Source: Rhizophagus prolifer
Lineage: Eukaryota; Glomeromycota; Glomeromycetes; Glomerales; Glomeraceae
Direction: 5' to 3'
DNA: 56,988 nucleotides
NCBI GenBank assembly: GCA_019425655.1
Contig: NQWY01000198.1
Coordinates: forward strand, 1 to 56,988
The first letter of the stretch is position 1, and every line of letters begins with the position of its first letter. The translations under genes and the position numbers were made by a program. Below the pieces are notes generated by a model. That model was not told where the DNA came from and made no database searches. It was given only the letters and a program-made list of their open reading frames with translations. Positions 27,338 to 35,294 of this stretch are shown here, in pieces.

Positions 27338-27365
27338 AGAGTTTCAGGTTTTGAAACTCTTTTTT
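27338..27365. terminator. Terminator between the membrane protein and trpA
   Basis: Stem AGAGTTTCA (27338-27346) / TGAAACTCT (27352-27360) with a T-run after it (27361-27365) and an A-run before it, so it may act in both directions. Confidence 0.85.
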
Positions 27366-27379
27366 GTTGGGTTTTTATC

Positions 27380-27441
27380 TCTCGCAGATTTAACTAATTA
27401 AGCAGATGATAGAATTTGCTCAAATAGTCAGATCTGCGAGA
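27380..27441. repeat. Imperfect palindrome TCTCGCAGAT...ATCTGCGAGA
   Basis: Ends TCTCGCAGAT (27380-27389) and ATCTGCGAGA (27432-27441) are perfect inverted repeats; the middle holds AGCAGAT words. It belongs with the blocks at 19938 and 47734 and sits directly after trpA, where it could also act as a transcript end. Confidence 0.6.
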
Positions 27442-27445
27442 ATAT

Positions 27446-28177
27446 CTACTTGATTCCTTTGATGAATTCTTTTCCTTTCTCTTCCCAATCTTGATTTTCC
27501 AGCAGAATTTTCACAAAAGCAGTACCGATAATTCCGCCTTGTGCTTTTTCTGTTACATTCTCAAAATCAGATTTATTTTTGATTCCAAAACCGATGAAAA
27601 CTGGATTTTTTAAATCTAATGAAGCTAATCTATCAAGATAATTTTCGTTCTTCAAAATAGCATTTTCCTTTCCTGTTGTGGAAGAAGAACTGACTGCATA
27701 TAAAAACCCCGAACTCAAAGAATCCAAATATTTGATGCGTTCTTCCGAAGTTTCCGGCGTTACCAGAAAAGTGAAATTCAAATTGTGTTTTTTGAGGATT
27801 TCGCCATATTTATTTTCAAATTCAATGGGTGGCAAATCCGGGATGATTAATCCTGAAACACCAACTTCTGCACATTTCTGACAAAAGTTGTCAAACCCAA
27901 ACTGAAGAACAGGATTAAGATAACCCATTAATATTTTAGGAATTTTAACCGAATCTTTGATTTCGCCTAATTGCTCGAATAGTTTTTTGATAGACATTCC
28001 GTTTTTCAATGCCAGAGAATGCGCATCCTGAATCACAGGTCCGTCTGCAACAGGATCAGAATAAGGAATCCCGATTTCCATCATATCTGCTCCCGATTCT
28101 TGAATCAGTTTAGCGATTTTTCCGGTGTCTTCCAACTTTGGAACGCCTGCTGTAAAGTATATGTTTAGTTTTTTCAT
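27446..28177 (-). CDS. trpA: Tryptophan synthase alpha subunit
   Basis: TrpA, 243 residues, cleaves indole-3-glycerol phosphate to indole and passes it to TrpB. The conserved loop GIPYSDPVADGPVIQ lies near 37-51 with the catalytic-type Asp, the N-terminal acid appears in DMMEIGIPYSD, and GFGIKNKSDF lies near 198-207. It is the last gene of the minus-strand trp operon. Confidence 0.95.
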   Translation of the reverse strand: MKKLNIYFTAGVPKLEDTGKIAKLIQESGADMMEIGIPYSDPVADGPVIQDAHSLALKNGMSIKKLFEQLGEIKDSVKIPKILMGYLNPVLQFGFDNFCQKCAEVGVSGLIIPDLPPIEFENKYGEILKKHNLNFTFLVTPETSEERIKYLDSLSSGFLYAVSSSSTTGKENAILKNENYLDRLASLDLKNPVFIGFGIKNKSDFENVTEKAQGGIIGTAFVKILLENQDWEEKGKEFIKGIK

Positions 28178-28186
28178 TTTGTTTAA

Positions 28187-28262
28187 TGTATTAAAGTATT
28201 CACGTAAAATGTATTAACGATTGAGAATCATAAATACATTAAATACGTTTTACATTTTACAG
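28187..28262. repeat. Imperfect palindrome TGTATTAAAGTAT...
   Basis: Starts TGTATTAAAGTATTC-ACGTAAAATGTATT and ends with the inverted relative AATACGTTTTACATTTTACA. A close half-copy lies at 44937-44964. It fills the gap between trpB and trpA. Confidence 0.5.
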
Positions 28263-28265
28263 ATT

Positions 28266-29445
28266 TTAAAGATGTTTCAAATACGTTTCCATATCCTTAT
28301 CACCACGACCGGAAAGACAAATCACGACTACATCATCCTTTTCAAATTTCTTTTTGTCCAAAACAGCCAAAGCGTGCGCACTCTCCAAAGCGGGAATAAT
28401 ACCTTCGATTTTTGTCAGCTCAAAAGCAGATTTCAAAGCTTCATCATCATTAATGCTGAAAAATTCTGCTCTTTTTTGGATTAAAAAGGTTAGCGTGCAT
28501 CGGCCCAATTCCCGGATAATCCAAACCTGCAGAAATCGAGTGTGGTTCAATAACCTGTCCGTCCTCAGTCTGCATCACAAGGCTTTGACTTCCGTGCAAA
28601 ATTCCTAATGTTCCAAGAAAAGTAGTCGCAGCTGATTTCCCTGAATCAACGCCTAAACCACCAGCTTCCGCTGCTATGATTTTCACATTTTCCTCGTTCA
28701 CGAAATGATAGAAAGTTCCTGCTGCATTACTCCCGCCTCCAACGCAGGCAATGACATAATCCGGATTTTCTCTACCGATTTTTTCGTTCAGTTGCTCTTT
28801 GATTTCTTTTGAAATGATACTTTGAAATCTCGCTACCAAATCTGGGAAAGGATGCGGTCCAACCACACTTCCAATAATATAATGTGTAGTGGAAGGATTA
28901 TTAATCCAATCTCTCAAAGCTTCATTCACAGCATCTTTCAAGGTTTTGGAACCAGATGTTGCAGGGACTACGGTTGCGCCAAGCATTTTCATTCGGGCAA
29001 CGTTCGGCGCTTGTCTTTGGATATCGACTTCGCCCATATAAACAATACATTCCAAACCGAGTAAAGCACAAGCTGTAGCGGTTGCAACACCGTGCTGTCC
29101 GGCTCCGGTTTCTGCAATGATTCTATGTTTTCCGAGTTTTTTGGCTAATAAAGCTTGTCCCAACGCATTGTTGATTTTGTGCGCTCCTGTGTGATTCAGA
29201 TCTTCTCTTTTTAGATAGATTTGAGTCTGGTGTTTTTCGCTCAGATTTTTTGCGAAATAGAGTGGAGTAGCGCGGCCAACATAGTTCTTCAGCAAATCCT
29301 GAAATTCATCTTGGAATTCTTCCGATTCTATGATTTGGATATATTTTTCCTGTAATTCGGCAACGTTTGGGTAAAGCATTTCGGGGATGAAAGCTCCGCC
29401 AAAATCGCCGTAATAACCGTTTTTATCTGGATTTTGAAAGTTCAT
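28266..29445 (-). pseudogene. trpB: Tryptophan synthase beta subunit, frame-disrupted
   Basis: TrpB condenses indole with serine using pyridoxal phosphate. The first frame (29445 down to about 28475) has the PLP lysine in [21 protein letters not shown] for phosphate binding and [15 protein letters not shown]. It then loses homology and stops at 28450. The remainder ([20 protein letters not shown] to the end at 28266) is in another frame. The change lies at a run of six A residues (plus-strand T 28472-28477); five would give NPKRAEFF in frame. A real one-base insertion or a homopolymer sequencing error are both possible. All other trp genes look whole. Confidence 0.85.
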
Positions 29446-29469
29446 TTATTCTTAAATTTTTCTAAGTCG

Positions 29470-30003
29470 TTATATTAAAATTGCTTTATTCTGTTCATTC
29501 AGACTTCGTAATATATTGATGTTTTCTTCGGAAGTATTGATGATTAAAATATCATCGTCATCGGAATCTATCCATTTATTATTATCAAATTCTGTTATGA
29601 AAATTCCCTTTCCATAAAGGATTTGGATGTCATTCCTTTCATAAAATGGTCTTAATTCCAATTTACAAAATCCTATGGTTTCAATTTCTCTCTCTTTTAA
29701 ATTGGTCACCATTTTATTAAGCAAAAAACTGCCGTATCCTTTTGTTTTTTCTACAGAAACCAATCCGACAAGTTCAGCAAAACTGTGTAAATTCTCTTGT
29801 ATTTCTAGTTTAAAATCAAAATTGATTCTTGCCAGCGAAACAATTCTGTCATCTTTTTTTAAAAAATGAAATTCAGAATTTTCAAATTTCATTTTGAAAC
29901 TCGAAGAATCTAAATCAAGCCAATCTTCTATTTCCCAGGATTTTAAAATTAATTCGATGTCGTTATCTGATAAGTCTTTTGAGCGTTTAATAGAATATTG
30001 CAT
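29470..30003 (-). CDS. GNAT-family N-acetyltransferase
   Basis: 177 residues. The acetyl-CoA-binding region is ELVGLVSVEKTKGYGSFLLNKM (near 76-97), with the R/Q-x-x-G-x-G/A-type loop KTKGYGS. The C-terminal RPFYERNDIQ fits the last GNAT strands. The substrate is unknown. It lies between osmC-like and trpB within the trp operon (8 and 24 bp gaps), so it is probably co-transcribed with tryptophan genes though not a known part of that pathway. Confidence 0.75.
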   Translation of the reverse strand: MQYSIKRSKDLSDNDIELILKSWEIEDWLDLDSSSFKMKFENSEFHFLKKDDRIVSLARINFDFKLEIQENLHSFAELVGLVSVEKTKGYGSFLLNKMVTNLKEREIETIGFCKLELRPFYERNDIQILYGKGIFITEFDNNKWIDSDDDDILIINTSEENINILRSLNEQNKAILI

Positions 30004-30011
30004 TTCCCAAT

Positions 30012-30479
30012 TTATTTTGCTGTTATCTCTGGCTGATGCTTCACTTCAAAGTTCAAAGAATTGGCAATGAAACAATATTCATTCGCTTTCTGATGAAGTT
30101 CAACCGCTTTTTCTATCATTTCTTTTCCAGCAACAACAATCCTTGGTTTCAAAATAATTTCACTGAATTTTCCACTTCCGTTTTCATTTTCAATCATTGT
30201 TCCTTCCGCAAAATCTTCATATTCCAAAACCAGAATTTTGTTCACAGAACAAAGATGAAGATACCATAAGAGATGACACGAGGAAACCGATGCTAACAGC
30301 AAATCTTCAGGATTATGAAGTCCTGGATTTCCTAAAAATGCTGGGTCAGATGATCCCAAAATGTCAGCTTTTCCATCGACAGAAATTGTATAATTCCTTT
30401 GATAAGAACGATAGTTTTTCGTGGAGTCGCCGGTGTTTCCTGTCCAGACTATTTTACTTTTATATTGATGATGCTTCAT
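30012..30479 (-). CDS. OsmC-family protein
   Basis: 155 residues of the OsmC/Ohr fold, a thiol-dependent peroxide-reducing family. The two expected cysteines are visible in ASVSSCHLLW (near 64-73) and ANEYCFIANSL (near 132-142), with the preceding glycine-rich NPEDLLLAS. Its start overlaps the 3' end of trpF by 20 bp, so it is translated from the trp transcript. A role in tryptophan synthesis is not known; protection during anabolism is only a guess. Confidence 0.82.
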   Translation of the reverse strand: MKHHQYKSKIVWTGNTGDSTKNYRSYQRNYTISVDGKADILGSSDPAFLGNPGLHNPEDLLLASVSSCHLLWYLHLCSVNKILVLEYEDFAEGTMIENENGSGKFSEIILKPRIVVAGKEMIEKAVELHQKANEYCFIANSLNFEVKHQPEITAK

Positions 30480-31044
30480 TTTTTATTAATGATAAAAATT
30501 CTTTTACTTTTTCTAAATCTTTATTTCCAGCTTCGATTTCAAATTTTGAATTGATATCGAGCGCAGTTGGTTGATGGTTGATAGTTGTCAGTTGATTGAA
30601 GTTTTCCAACGAGATTCCGCCACTTAAAAAATAGGGAATTGGAATTTCGATATCATTTAAAACATTCCAATCAAAAGCGTTTCCTGTTCCACCAAATGCC
30701 TTAGAATCTGTGTCAAACAGAAGATAAAATTCATCAGAAGTTTGATTTCCAATTCTGATAACTTCTGAAATGAAATCTTCCGTTTCATCGCCGTGAAGCT
30801 GGATGAAATTCAGTTTTGCTTTTCCTGAAATTTCAACGATTTTTTCTAAATCTTCATTGACGAAGACGCCAACCTTTCCTGGATGATTGGTTTCTGAGAT
30901 TTGCTCCAGACTTAAATGATTCAAAACATATCTTGGCGATTTTTCATAAAAAATAAATCCCAAAAAGTCAATTTTCAAATCCACTAATTCCTGAATCTGA
31001 TTGAGTTTTGTTAATCCACAGACTTTTATTGTTGGTTTAATCAT
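30460..31044 (-). CDS. trpF: Phosphoribosylanthranilate isomerase
   Basis: TrpF, 194 residues from the ATG at 31044. It has N-terminal IKVCGLTK with the catalytic-type Cys, QLHGDE near 83-88 and GGISLENF near 150-157. The open frame runs 28 codons further upstream (31128), but that part is translated intergenic repeat, so the later start is right. It isomerises N-(5-phosphoribosyl)-anthranilate in the tryptophan pathway. Confidence 0.92.
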   Translation of the reverse strand: MIKPTIKVCGLTKLNQIQELVDLKIDFLGFIFYEKSPRYVLNHLSLEQISETNHPGKVGVFVNEDLEKIVEISGKAKLNFIQLHGDETEDFISEVIRIGNQTSDEFYLLFDTDSKAFGGTGNAFDWNVLNDIEIPIPYFLSGGISLENFNQLTTINHQPTALDINSKFEIEAGNKDLEKVKEFLSLIKNEASSI

Positions 31045-31061
31045 AATATCAATTTCCAAGT

Positions 31062-31154
31062 TGTCATTCTGAGGAACGAGGAATCTCAGAGATTGGCTTC
31101 GCCTAACCACTTCGTTAGGTTTCTTCACTTCGTTTCTCTGCGTTCAGAATGACA
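31062..31154. repeat. Palindromic intergenic repeat TGTCATTCTGA...TCAGAATGACA
   Basis: Ends are perfect 11-bp inverted repeats (31062-31072 and 31144-31154), with a second inner hairpin CCTAAC...GTTAGG. It lies between trpC and trpF. A related degenerate block is at 35039-35095. Confidence 0.65.
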
Positions 31155-31165
31155 CAGTTGTTATT

Positions 31166-31945
31166 TTAAATTATTACATTAGAAACAAATTCTTCGAATT
31201 TCTCTCCCGGATTTTTATTCTTCATAAAATACTCGCCCATCAAAAACCCGTCGAACCCTTTTTCTTTAAGGAATCTGAAATCTTCTTCGTTGTAAATTCC
31301 GCTTTCTGCGACTGACAAAATATCGTTTGGAAGCTTATTTTTCAAATCTACGGAATGTTGCAAATCGACTTTGAAATCTTTCAAATTTCTATTATTGATG
31401 CCAACGAGATCAACATTTTTGTTGATATGTTTTAGTTCTTCTTCGGAATGGATTTCCAACAAAACTTCGAGATTTAAAGAATGCGCTAATTCTGTAAATT
31501 CGGAAACCTGAGTTGGTGAAAGACAAGCTGCAATCAACAAAATAATGTCAGCTCCGATTGATTTGGCTTCGTAAAACTGATATTCATCAATCATAAAATC
31601 TTTTCTCAGAATCGGAATATTAATATGATTTCTGACACTCAAAATATCGTCAAAACTTCCACCAAAAAAATCTTTGTCTGTCAAAATAGAAACTGCACTT
31701 GCTCCGAAATTTTCATATTGAGAAACAACTTCCAAAGGTGAAACTTTATCATTGATTATACCTTTGCTTGGCGATTGTCTTTTGAATTCCGAGATGATTC
31801 CGGATTTTGTTTTGATGGTTTCTTTTAACGAAAAAGTTGGCTTTCCAAAAAATTCCGAATCTTTTAGTTGTTCAACAGAGATTTTGGATTTTGCTTCTGC
31901 AACTTCCTGTTTTTTTCGTTCGATGATTTTATCTAGAATGTTCAT
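31166..31945 (-). CDS. trpC: Indole-3-glycerol phosphate synthase
   Basis: TrpC, 259 residues from the ATG at 31945; the frame extends to 31969 but MNILDKIIERKKQEV is the family N-terminus. Conserved parts are SEFKRQSPSKG (near 52-62), LRKDFMID near 110 and the phosphate-binding end (VAESGI, GFLMGEYFM). It closes the indole ring before TrpA/TrpB. Confidence 0.94.
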   Translation of the reverse strand: MNILDKIIERKKQEVAEAKSKISVEQLKDSEFFGKPTFSLKETIKTKSGIISEFKRQSPSKGIINDKVSPLEVVSQYENFGASAVSILTDKDFFGGSFDDILSVRNHINIPILRKDFMIDEYQFYEAKSIGADIILLIAACLSPTQVSEFTELAHSLNLEVLLEIHSEEELKHINKNVDLVGINNRNLKDFKVDLQHSVDLKNKLPNDILSVAESGIYNEEDFRFLKEKGFDGFLMGEYFMKNKNPGEKFEEFVSNVII

Positions 31946-31954
31946 ATTTATTTT

Positions 31955-32034
31955 AACCACAAAAGTCACAAAAGATTTTTATTTTTTGTTTACTTCTGAA
32001 TTACTCAGTAGCAACTTTTGTGGCTTTTGTGGTT
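31955..32034. repeat. Palindromic intergenic repeat AACCACAAAAG...CTTTTGTGGTT
   Basis: Perfect 11-bp inverted ends with the inner word TCACAAAAGATTT. Its partner copy at 36166-36291 has identical ends. It lies between trpD and trpC. Confidence 0.65.
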
Positions 32035-32043
32035 TTTCTAATT

Positions 32044-33030
32044 TTATTTAATAATACTTTTCAAACTTTGTAACGCTTTTCCGCTTTCCAGACTATCTTT
32101 TGCTAATGCCAGACAATCATCATAGTTACCATATTTTCCTGTGTTTTGCAGAGCTATTGAAGCATTGGCAAGAACAACCGAGTTTTGTTCTTCGGTTCCA
32201 TTTCCTTCGAGAATTTGGAGGAAAATTTGGGAAGCTTCTTCTTTTGTATTACCTCCGAAAATACTTTCTGGAGCGATATTTTTGAATTTCAAATCTTCGG
32301 CAGAATAGATTTTTTCTCCGTTTTTGTTGAATATTTTTGTATCGCCAGTTAAAGAAATTTCGTCATAGCCATCCAAAGCGTGAACGAGCATAAACTCGCT
32401 CTTATGTTTTTGTAAAAGGTATTGATAAACTCTAGCAATTTCGAGATTCGCCACGCCAATCATTGTGAAATCGGGGCGTGAAGGATTGACCAACGGTCCC
32501 AAAAGATTAAAAAAAGTTTTCAGCCCAAGCTGTTTTCTGAACGGCGCAACAGACTTCAAAGCGGGATGAAACAGCGGTGCGTGCAGAAAACAGATGTTTC
32601 CTTTTTCCAAATCGGCTTTCAGATCTTCGGAATTGTCCTTGAATTTGTAACCTAATTCTTCCAAAACATTAGACGAGCCGGAAATAGAAGATGCACCGTA
32701 ATTACCTTGTTTAGCCACTTTTTGTCCTGTCCCTGCAACAATAAAACTCGCTAAAGTCGAAATATTGAAGGTGTTTTTTCCGTCTCCACCGGTTCCAACG
32801 ATGTCAACCAAATCTTTGGTTCCCAAATCGACAGGTTTTGCCAATTGCAACAACGCTTCACGAAAACCTTCGAGTTCTTCCAGAGTAATCGTTCGCATCA
32901 GGAAAACGGTGATGAACGAAATGACTTCGCTTTCGTTAAATTTATTTTGTGAAATTTCAATCAAAATAGCTTTAGCTTCGGCTTTCGTCAAAGTCTGGTG
33001 ATTAAAAAGATATTGTAGGATTTGTTTCAT
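32044..33030 (-). CDS. trpD: Anthranilate phosphoribosyltransferase
   Basis: TrpD, 328 residues. The phosphoribosyl-diphosphate loop is DIVGTGGDGKNTFNIST near 79-95. Other conserved segments are KQGNYGASSISGSSNVLEELG near 111-131 and FFNLLGPLVNPSRP near 173-186. It adds the phosphoribosyl group to anthranilate. It follows trpG by 6 bp in the operon. Confidence 0.95.
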   Translation of the reverse strand: MKQILQYLFNHQTLTKAEAKAILIEISQNKFNESEVISFITVFLMRTITLEELEGFREALLQLAKPVDLGTKDLVDIVGTGGDGKNTFNISTLASFIVAGTGQKVAKQGNYGASSISGSSNVLEELGYKFKDNSEDLKADLEKGNICFLHAPLFHPALKSVAPFRKQLGLKTFFNLLGPLVNPSRPDFTMIGVANLEIARVYQYLLQKHKSEFMLVHALDGYDEISLTGDTKIFNKNGEKIYSAEDLKFKNIAPESIFGGNTKEEASQIFLQILEGNGTEEQNSVVLANASIALQNTGKYGNYDDCLALAKDSLESGKALQSLKSIIK

Positions 33031-33036
33031 TTGTGT

Positions 33037-33603
33037 TTAATTATTGAGAAAGTTTTCTAAAATCTGTTTTCCATCTGGTGTCAGAATGCTTTCTGGGTGG
33101 TATTGTACAGCGTGAACATCGTAAGTTTTATGTTTCAGACTCATAATCATTCCGTTTTTGTCGATGCTTGTGATTTCTAATTCTTCGGGGAAATCATCAG
33201 GATTTACAGCCCAGGAATGGTAACGCCCAACCTCCAAAGTTTTAGGTAAATTATTGAAAATATGATGTTCACTGGTTTGAGTGGCTTCGGTTGCAACACC
33301 GTGATAGATTTCTGAAAGATTAATCAAACTTCCTCCAAAAGCTTCGGCAATCGCTTGCTGACCAAGACAGACCCCGAAAATCGATTTTGTCCGCGCATAT
33401 TTTTTAATCACTTCTAACAGTATTCCAGCTTCTTCTGGAATTCCTGGACCGGGCGAAAGAATAATTTTGTCGTATTTTTCAATGTCTCCCAAAGCGATTT
33501 GGTCATTGCGAAAAACATCTACTTCCGAACCAATAATTTGCTCGATGATTTGAACCAAATTATAAGTGAAACTGTCGTAATTATCGAAGACTAATATTTT
33601 CAT
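33037..33603 (-). CDS. trpG: Anthranilate synthase glutamine amidotransferase subunit
   Basis: TrpG, 188 residues, a class I glutamine amidotransferase supplying ammonia to TrpE. The nucleophile Cys is in FGVCLGQQAIAEAFGG (near 77-92) and the His-x-Glu pair in QYHPES near 166-171; LSPGPGIPEEAG forms the oxyanion strand. Its start overlaps the trpE stop by 4 bp, so the two subunits are translationally coupled. Confidence 0.95.
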   Translation of the reverse strand: MKILVFDNYDSFTYNLVQIIEQIIGSEVDVFRNDQIALGDIEKYDKIILSPGPGIPEEAGILLEVIKKYARTKSIFGVCLGQQAIAEAFGGSLINLSEIYHGVATEATQTSEHHIFNNLPKTLEVGRYHSWAVNPDDFPEELEITSIDKNGMIMSLKHKTYDVHAVQYHPESILTPDGKQILENFLNN

Positions 33604-35018
33604 AATTTTTCTGCTTTAATGATTGCTTTTTTCAAAGCGCCTAATTTGTTATTAACTTCCTGAAGTTCGCTTTCTGCAACTGATTTTGCTGTAATTCCAG
33701 CACCGGCTTGATAAAATAAAGTGTTGTTTTTACTCAGGAAAGTTCGAATCATAATCGCTTGGTTGCAACTTCCGTCGAAGCCTACAAAACCGATACAACC
33801 TGCGTAATAGCTTCTGGAAGTTTTCTCGTGTTCGTCAATTAACTGCATTGCTCTGTATTTTGGAGCGCCACTCAAAGTGCCTTGTGGAAATGTGGTGGCA
33901 ATCATTTCGTACGGATTCTGGCCTTCTTTAACATCGGTTACAACTTCGGAAACCATATGAATCACGTGAGAGAAAAAATGAATTTCCTTCAGTTTGGAAA
34001 CCGTTGTATTTTTACCGTGGATGCTCAAATCATTTCTTGCCAAATCTACCAACATTGTGTGTTCCGCATTTTCTTTTGCGTCTTTTTTTAGTTCTTCTGC
34101 AGATTCCAAATCTTTTTCGATGTTTCCGGTTCGTTTGAAAGTGCCTGCAATTGGATGAATTATAGCTTTTCTATTTTTGATAATCAACTGACTTTCCGGA
34201 CTTGAGCCCATTAATTTATAATCGCCATAATCGAAGAAAAATAAATAAGGAGACGGATTGATATTTCGCAAAGCACGATAAACATTGAACTCATCGCCTT
34301 GAAATTTCTGCTCAAATCTTCTGCTTAAAACTAACTGAAAAACATCACCACGGAAACAATGTTTTTTGGCAAATTCTACCGATTCCAAAAATTCTTCATC
34401 TTTCAAATTCGAAGTTTCTTCTGAAGTAATTTCGAAAGGGAAGACCGGTGCGTTTTTTTGATTGATGATGTTTTCCAATGTTGAAAGTTCTGATTTCAAT
34501 CCATTGATTTTATTTTCAATCAGGAACATTTCGTCATTATGATGATTGATTGCAATCACATATTGATAAAGTCGATAACGCATCAAAGGGATTTTATTTT
34601 CCTCCGATTGTTCCTTGAATTTGATATTCTCAAAAAACGGAATCGCATCATAACTTGTATATCCGAAAAATCCCTGCGCTTGTTTTCCAATTTCGTGGTT
34701 GGGTTTTTCGCATTTAAAACAGTTGGAAAATTCCTGCATCAAGTCAGACAACTTTTCATTTTTCAGATTGATTTTTGTAGGATTTTCCAGAGGAAATTTC
34801 AATTCAGCTTCGTTATAATTTCTGATTTCAATTCCGGCAATAGCGTTGACGCAGATAAAAGAAAACGAATTTTCAGAATTCTGATTTCCGGCACTTTCCA
34901 AAAGAATGGTGTCCCGAAACTGGTCGCGAAGACGGAGATAAATTCCAATCGGCGTGTAAAGGTCCGCTAAACGGGATTTAACAGAGGTTTTTATATTGAT
35001 TATGTTATTTAATTTCAT
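33600..35018 (-). CDS. trpE: Anthranilate synthase component I
   Basis: TrpE, 472 residues, converts chorismate to anthranilate. The N-terminal LLES motif for tryptophan feedback inhibition is present (DTILLESAG near 35-43). The catalytic half has HPIAGTFKRTG near 280-290, ELKKDAKENAEHTMLVDLAR near 301-320, FPQGTLSGAPK and YYAGCIGF. It is the first structural gene after the trp leader and attenuator. Confidence 0.95.
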   Translation of the reverse strand: MKLNNIINIKTSVKSRLADLYTPIGIYLRLRDQFRDTILLESAGNQNSENSFSFICVNAIAGIEIRNYNEAELKFPLENPTKINLKNEKLSDLMQEFSNCFKCEKPNHEIGKQAQGFFGYTSYDAIPFFENIKFKEQSEENKIPLMRYRLYQYVIAINHHNDEMFLIENKINGLKSELSTLENIINQKNAPVFPFEITSEETSNLKDEEFLESVEFAKKHCFRGDVFQLVLSRRFEQKFQGDEFNVYRALRNINPSPYLFFFDYGDYKLMGSSPESQLIIKNRKAIIHPIAGTFKRTGNIEKDLESAEELKKDAKENAEHTMLVDLARNDLSIHGKNTTVSKLKEIHFFSHVIHMVSEVVTDVKEGQNPYEMIATTFPQGTLSGAPKYRAMQLIDEHEKTSRSYYAGCIGFVGFDGSCNQAIMIRTFLSKNNTLFYQAGAGITAKSVAESELQEVNNKLGALKKAIIKAEKL

Positions 35019-35038
35019 ACGATTTAATTTTTTTCTAA

Positions 35039-35095
35039 AATCCTTCGACTCCGCTCAGGATGACAAACTCTGTCAGGCTGAGGCTCTCGAATCCT
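35039..35095. repeat. Degenerate TGTCATCCTGAG intergenic repeat
   Basis: Contains TCCTTCGACTCCGCTCAGGA-TGACA and a looser inverted partner (CTGTCAGGCTGAGGCTCTCG). It resembles the family at 31062-31154 and lies between the trp attenuator and trpE. Confidence 0.45.
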
Positions 35096-35101
35096 TAAAA
35101 T

Positions 35102-35134
35102 AAAAAAGACTTCAACAAAATTTGTCAAAGTCTT
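35102..35134 (-). terminator. trp attenuator terminator hairpin
   Basis: On the minus strand AAGACTT (35134-35128) pairs with AAGTCTT (35112-35106), with an inner ACAAA-T-TTTGT stem, followed by TTTTTTA. It lies between the trpL leader peptide and trpE, the position of an intrinsic attenuator. Confidence 0.85.
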
Positions 35135-35165
35135 ATTATGATTGAGTTATAGTTAGTTCAGAATT

Positions 35166-35243
35166 TTAGAACACCGATAATCCTTTCAGACCCGACAAAG
35201 AGTTTGAAAGCCACCACCAGTTTTTGTTGTTCGTTATTTTCAT
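35166..35243 (-). CDS. trpL: trp operon leader peptide with three tandem Trp codons
   Basis: A 25-codon frame, MKITNNKNWWWLSNSLSG then LKGLSVF and TAA. Trp codons 9-11 (TGG TGG TGG) occupy 35211-35219. A 3-Trp run in a 25-residue peptide just before an intrinsic terminator and trpE is a classic attenuation leader. Two competing pairings are visible in the RNA: CTTTCA (35210-35205) with TGAAAG (35188-35183), and TTTGTCGGGTCT (35199-35188) with AGACTTTGACAAA (35133-35121), which would break the terminator. Ribosome stalling at the Trp codons when Trp-tRNA is low should favour read-through into trpE. Confidence 0.85.
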   Translation of the reverse strand: MKITNNKNWWWLSNSLSGLKGLSVF

Positions 35244-35248
35244 AAGAG

Positions 35249-35278
35249 CAAATTTAGAAATGATTTTTAATTCTGCAA
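35249..35278 (-). promoter_or_regulatory. trp operon promoter
   Basis: On the minus strand TTG (35278-35276), a 19-nt spacer and TAAATTTG (35256-35249) match the Bacteroidetes TTG / TAnnTTTG promoter. The leader-peptide ATG is only 5 nt beyond the -7 motif, so the mRNA may start at or next to that ATG. Confidence 0.65.
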
Positions 35279-35294
35279 CTATTTTTTTTAAAAA

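Noticed and set aside
28469-28480. In-frame A-AAA-AAG heptamer at the trpB lesion, as in dnaX programmed frameshifting
   Set aside because: A -1 slip at this heptamer gives EQNFS..., not the TrpB continuation; the required change is +1 (one A fewer). So it is not a programmed -1 site.
31045-31128. Upstream start for trpF
   Set aside because: The extra 28 residues are translated from the palindromic repeat 31062-31154; MIKPTIKVCGL is the normal start.
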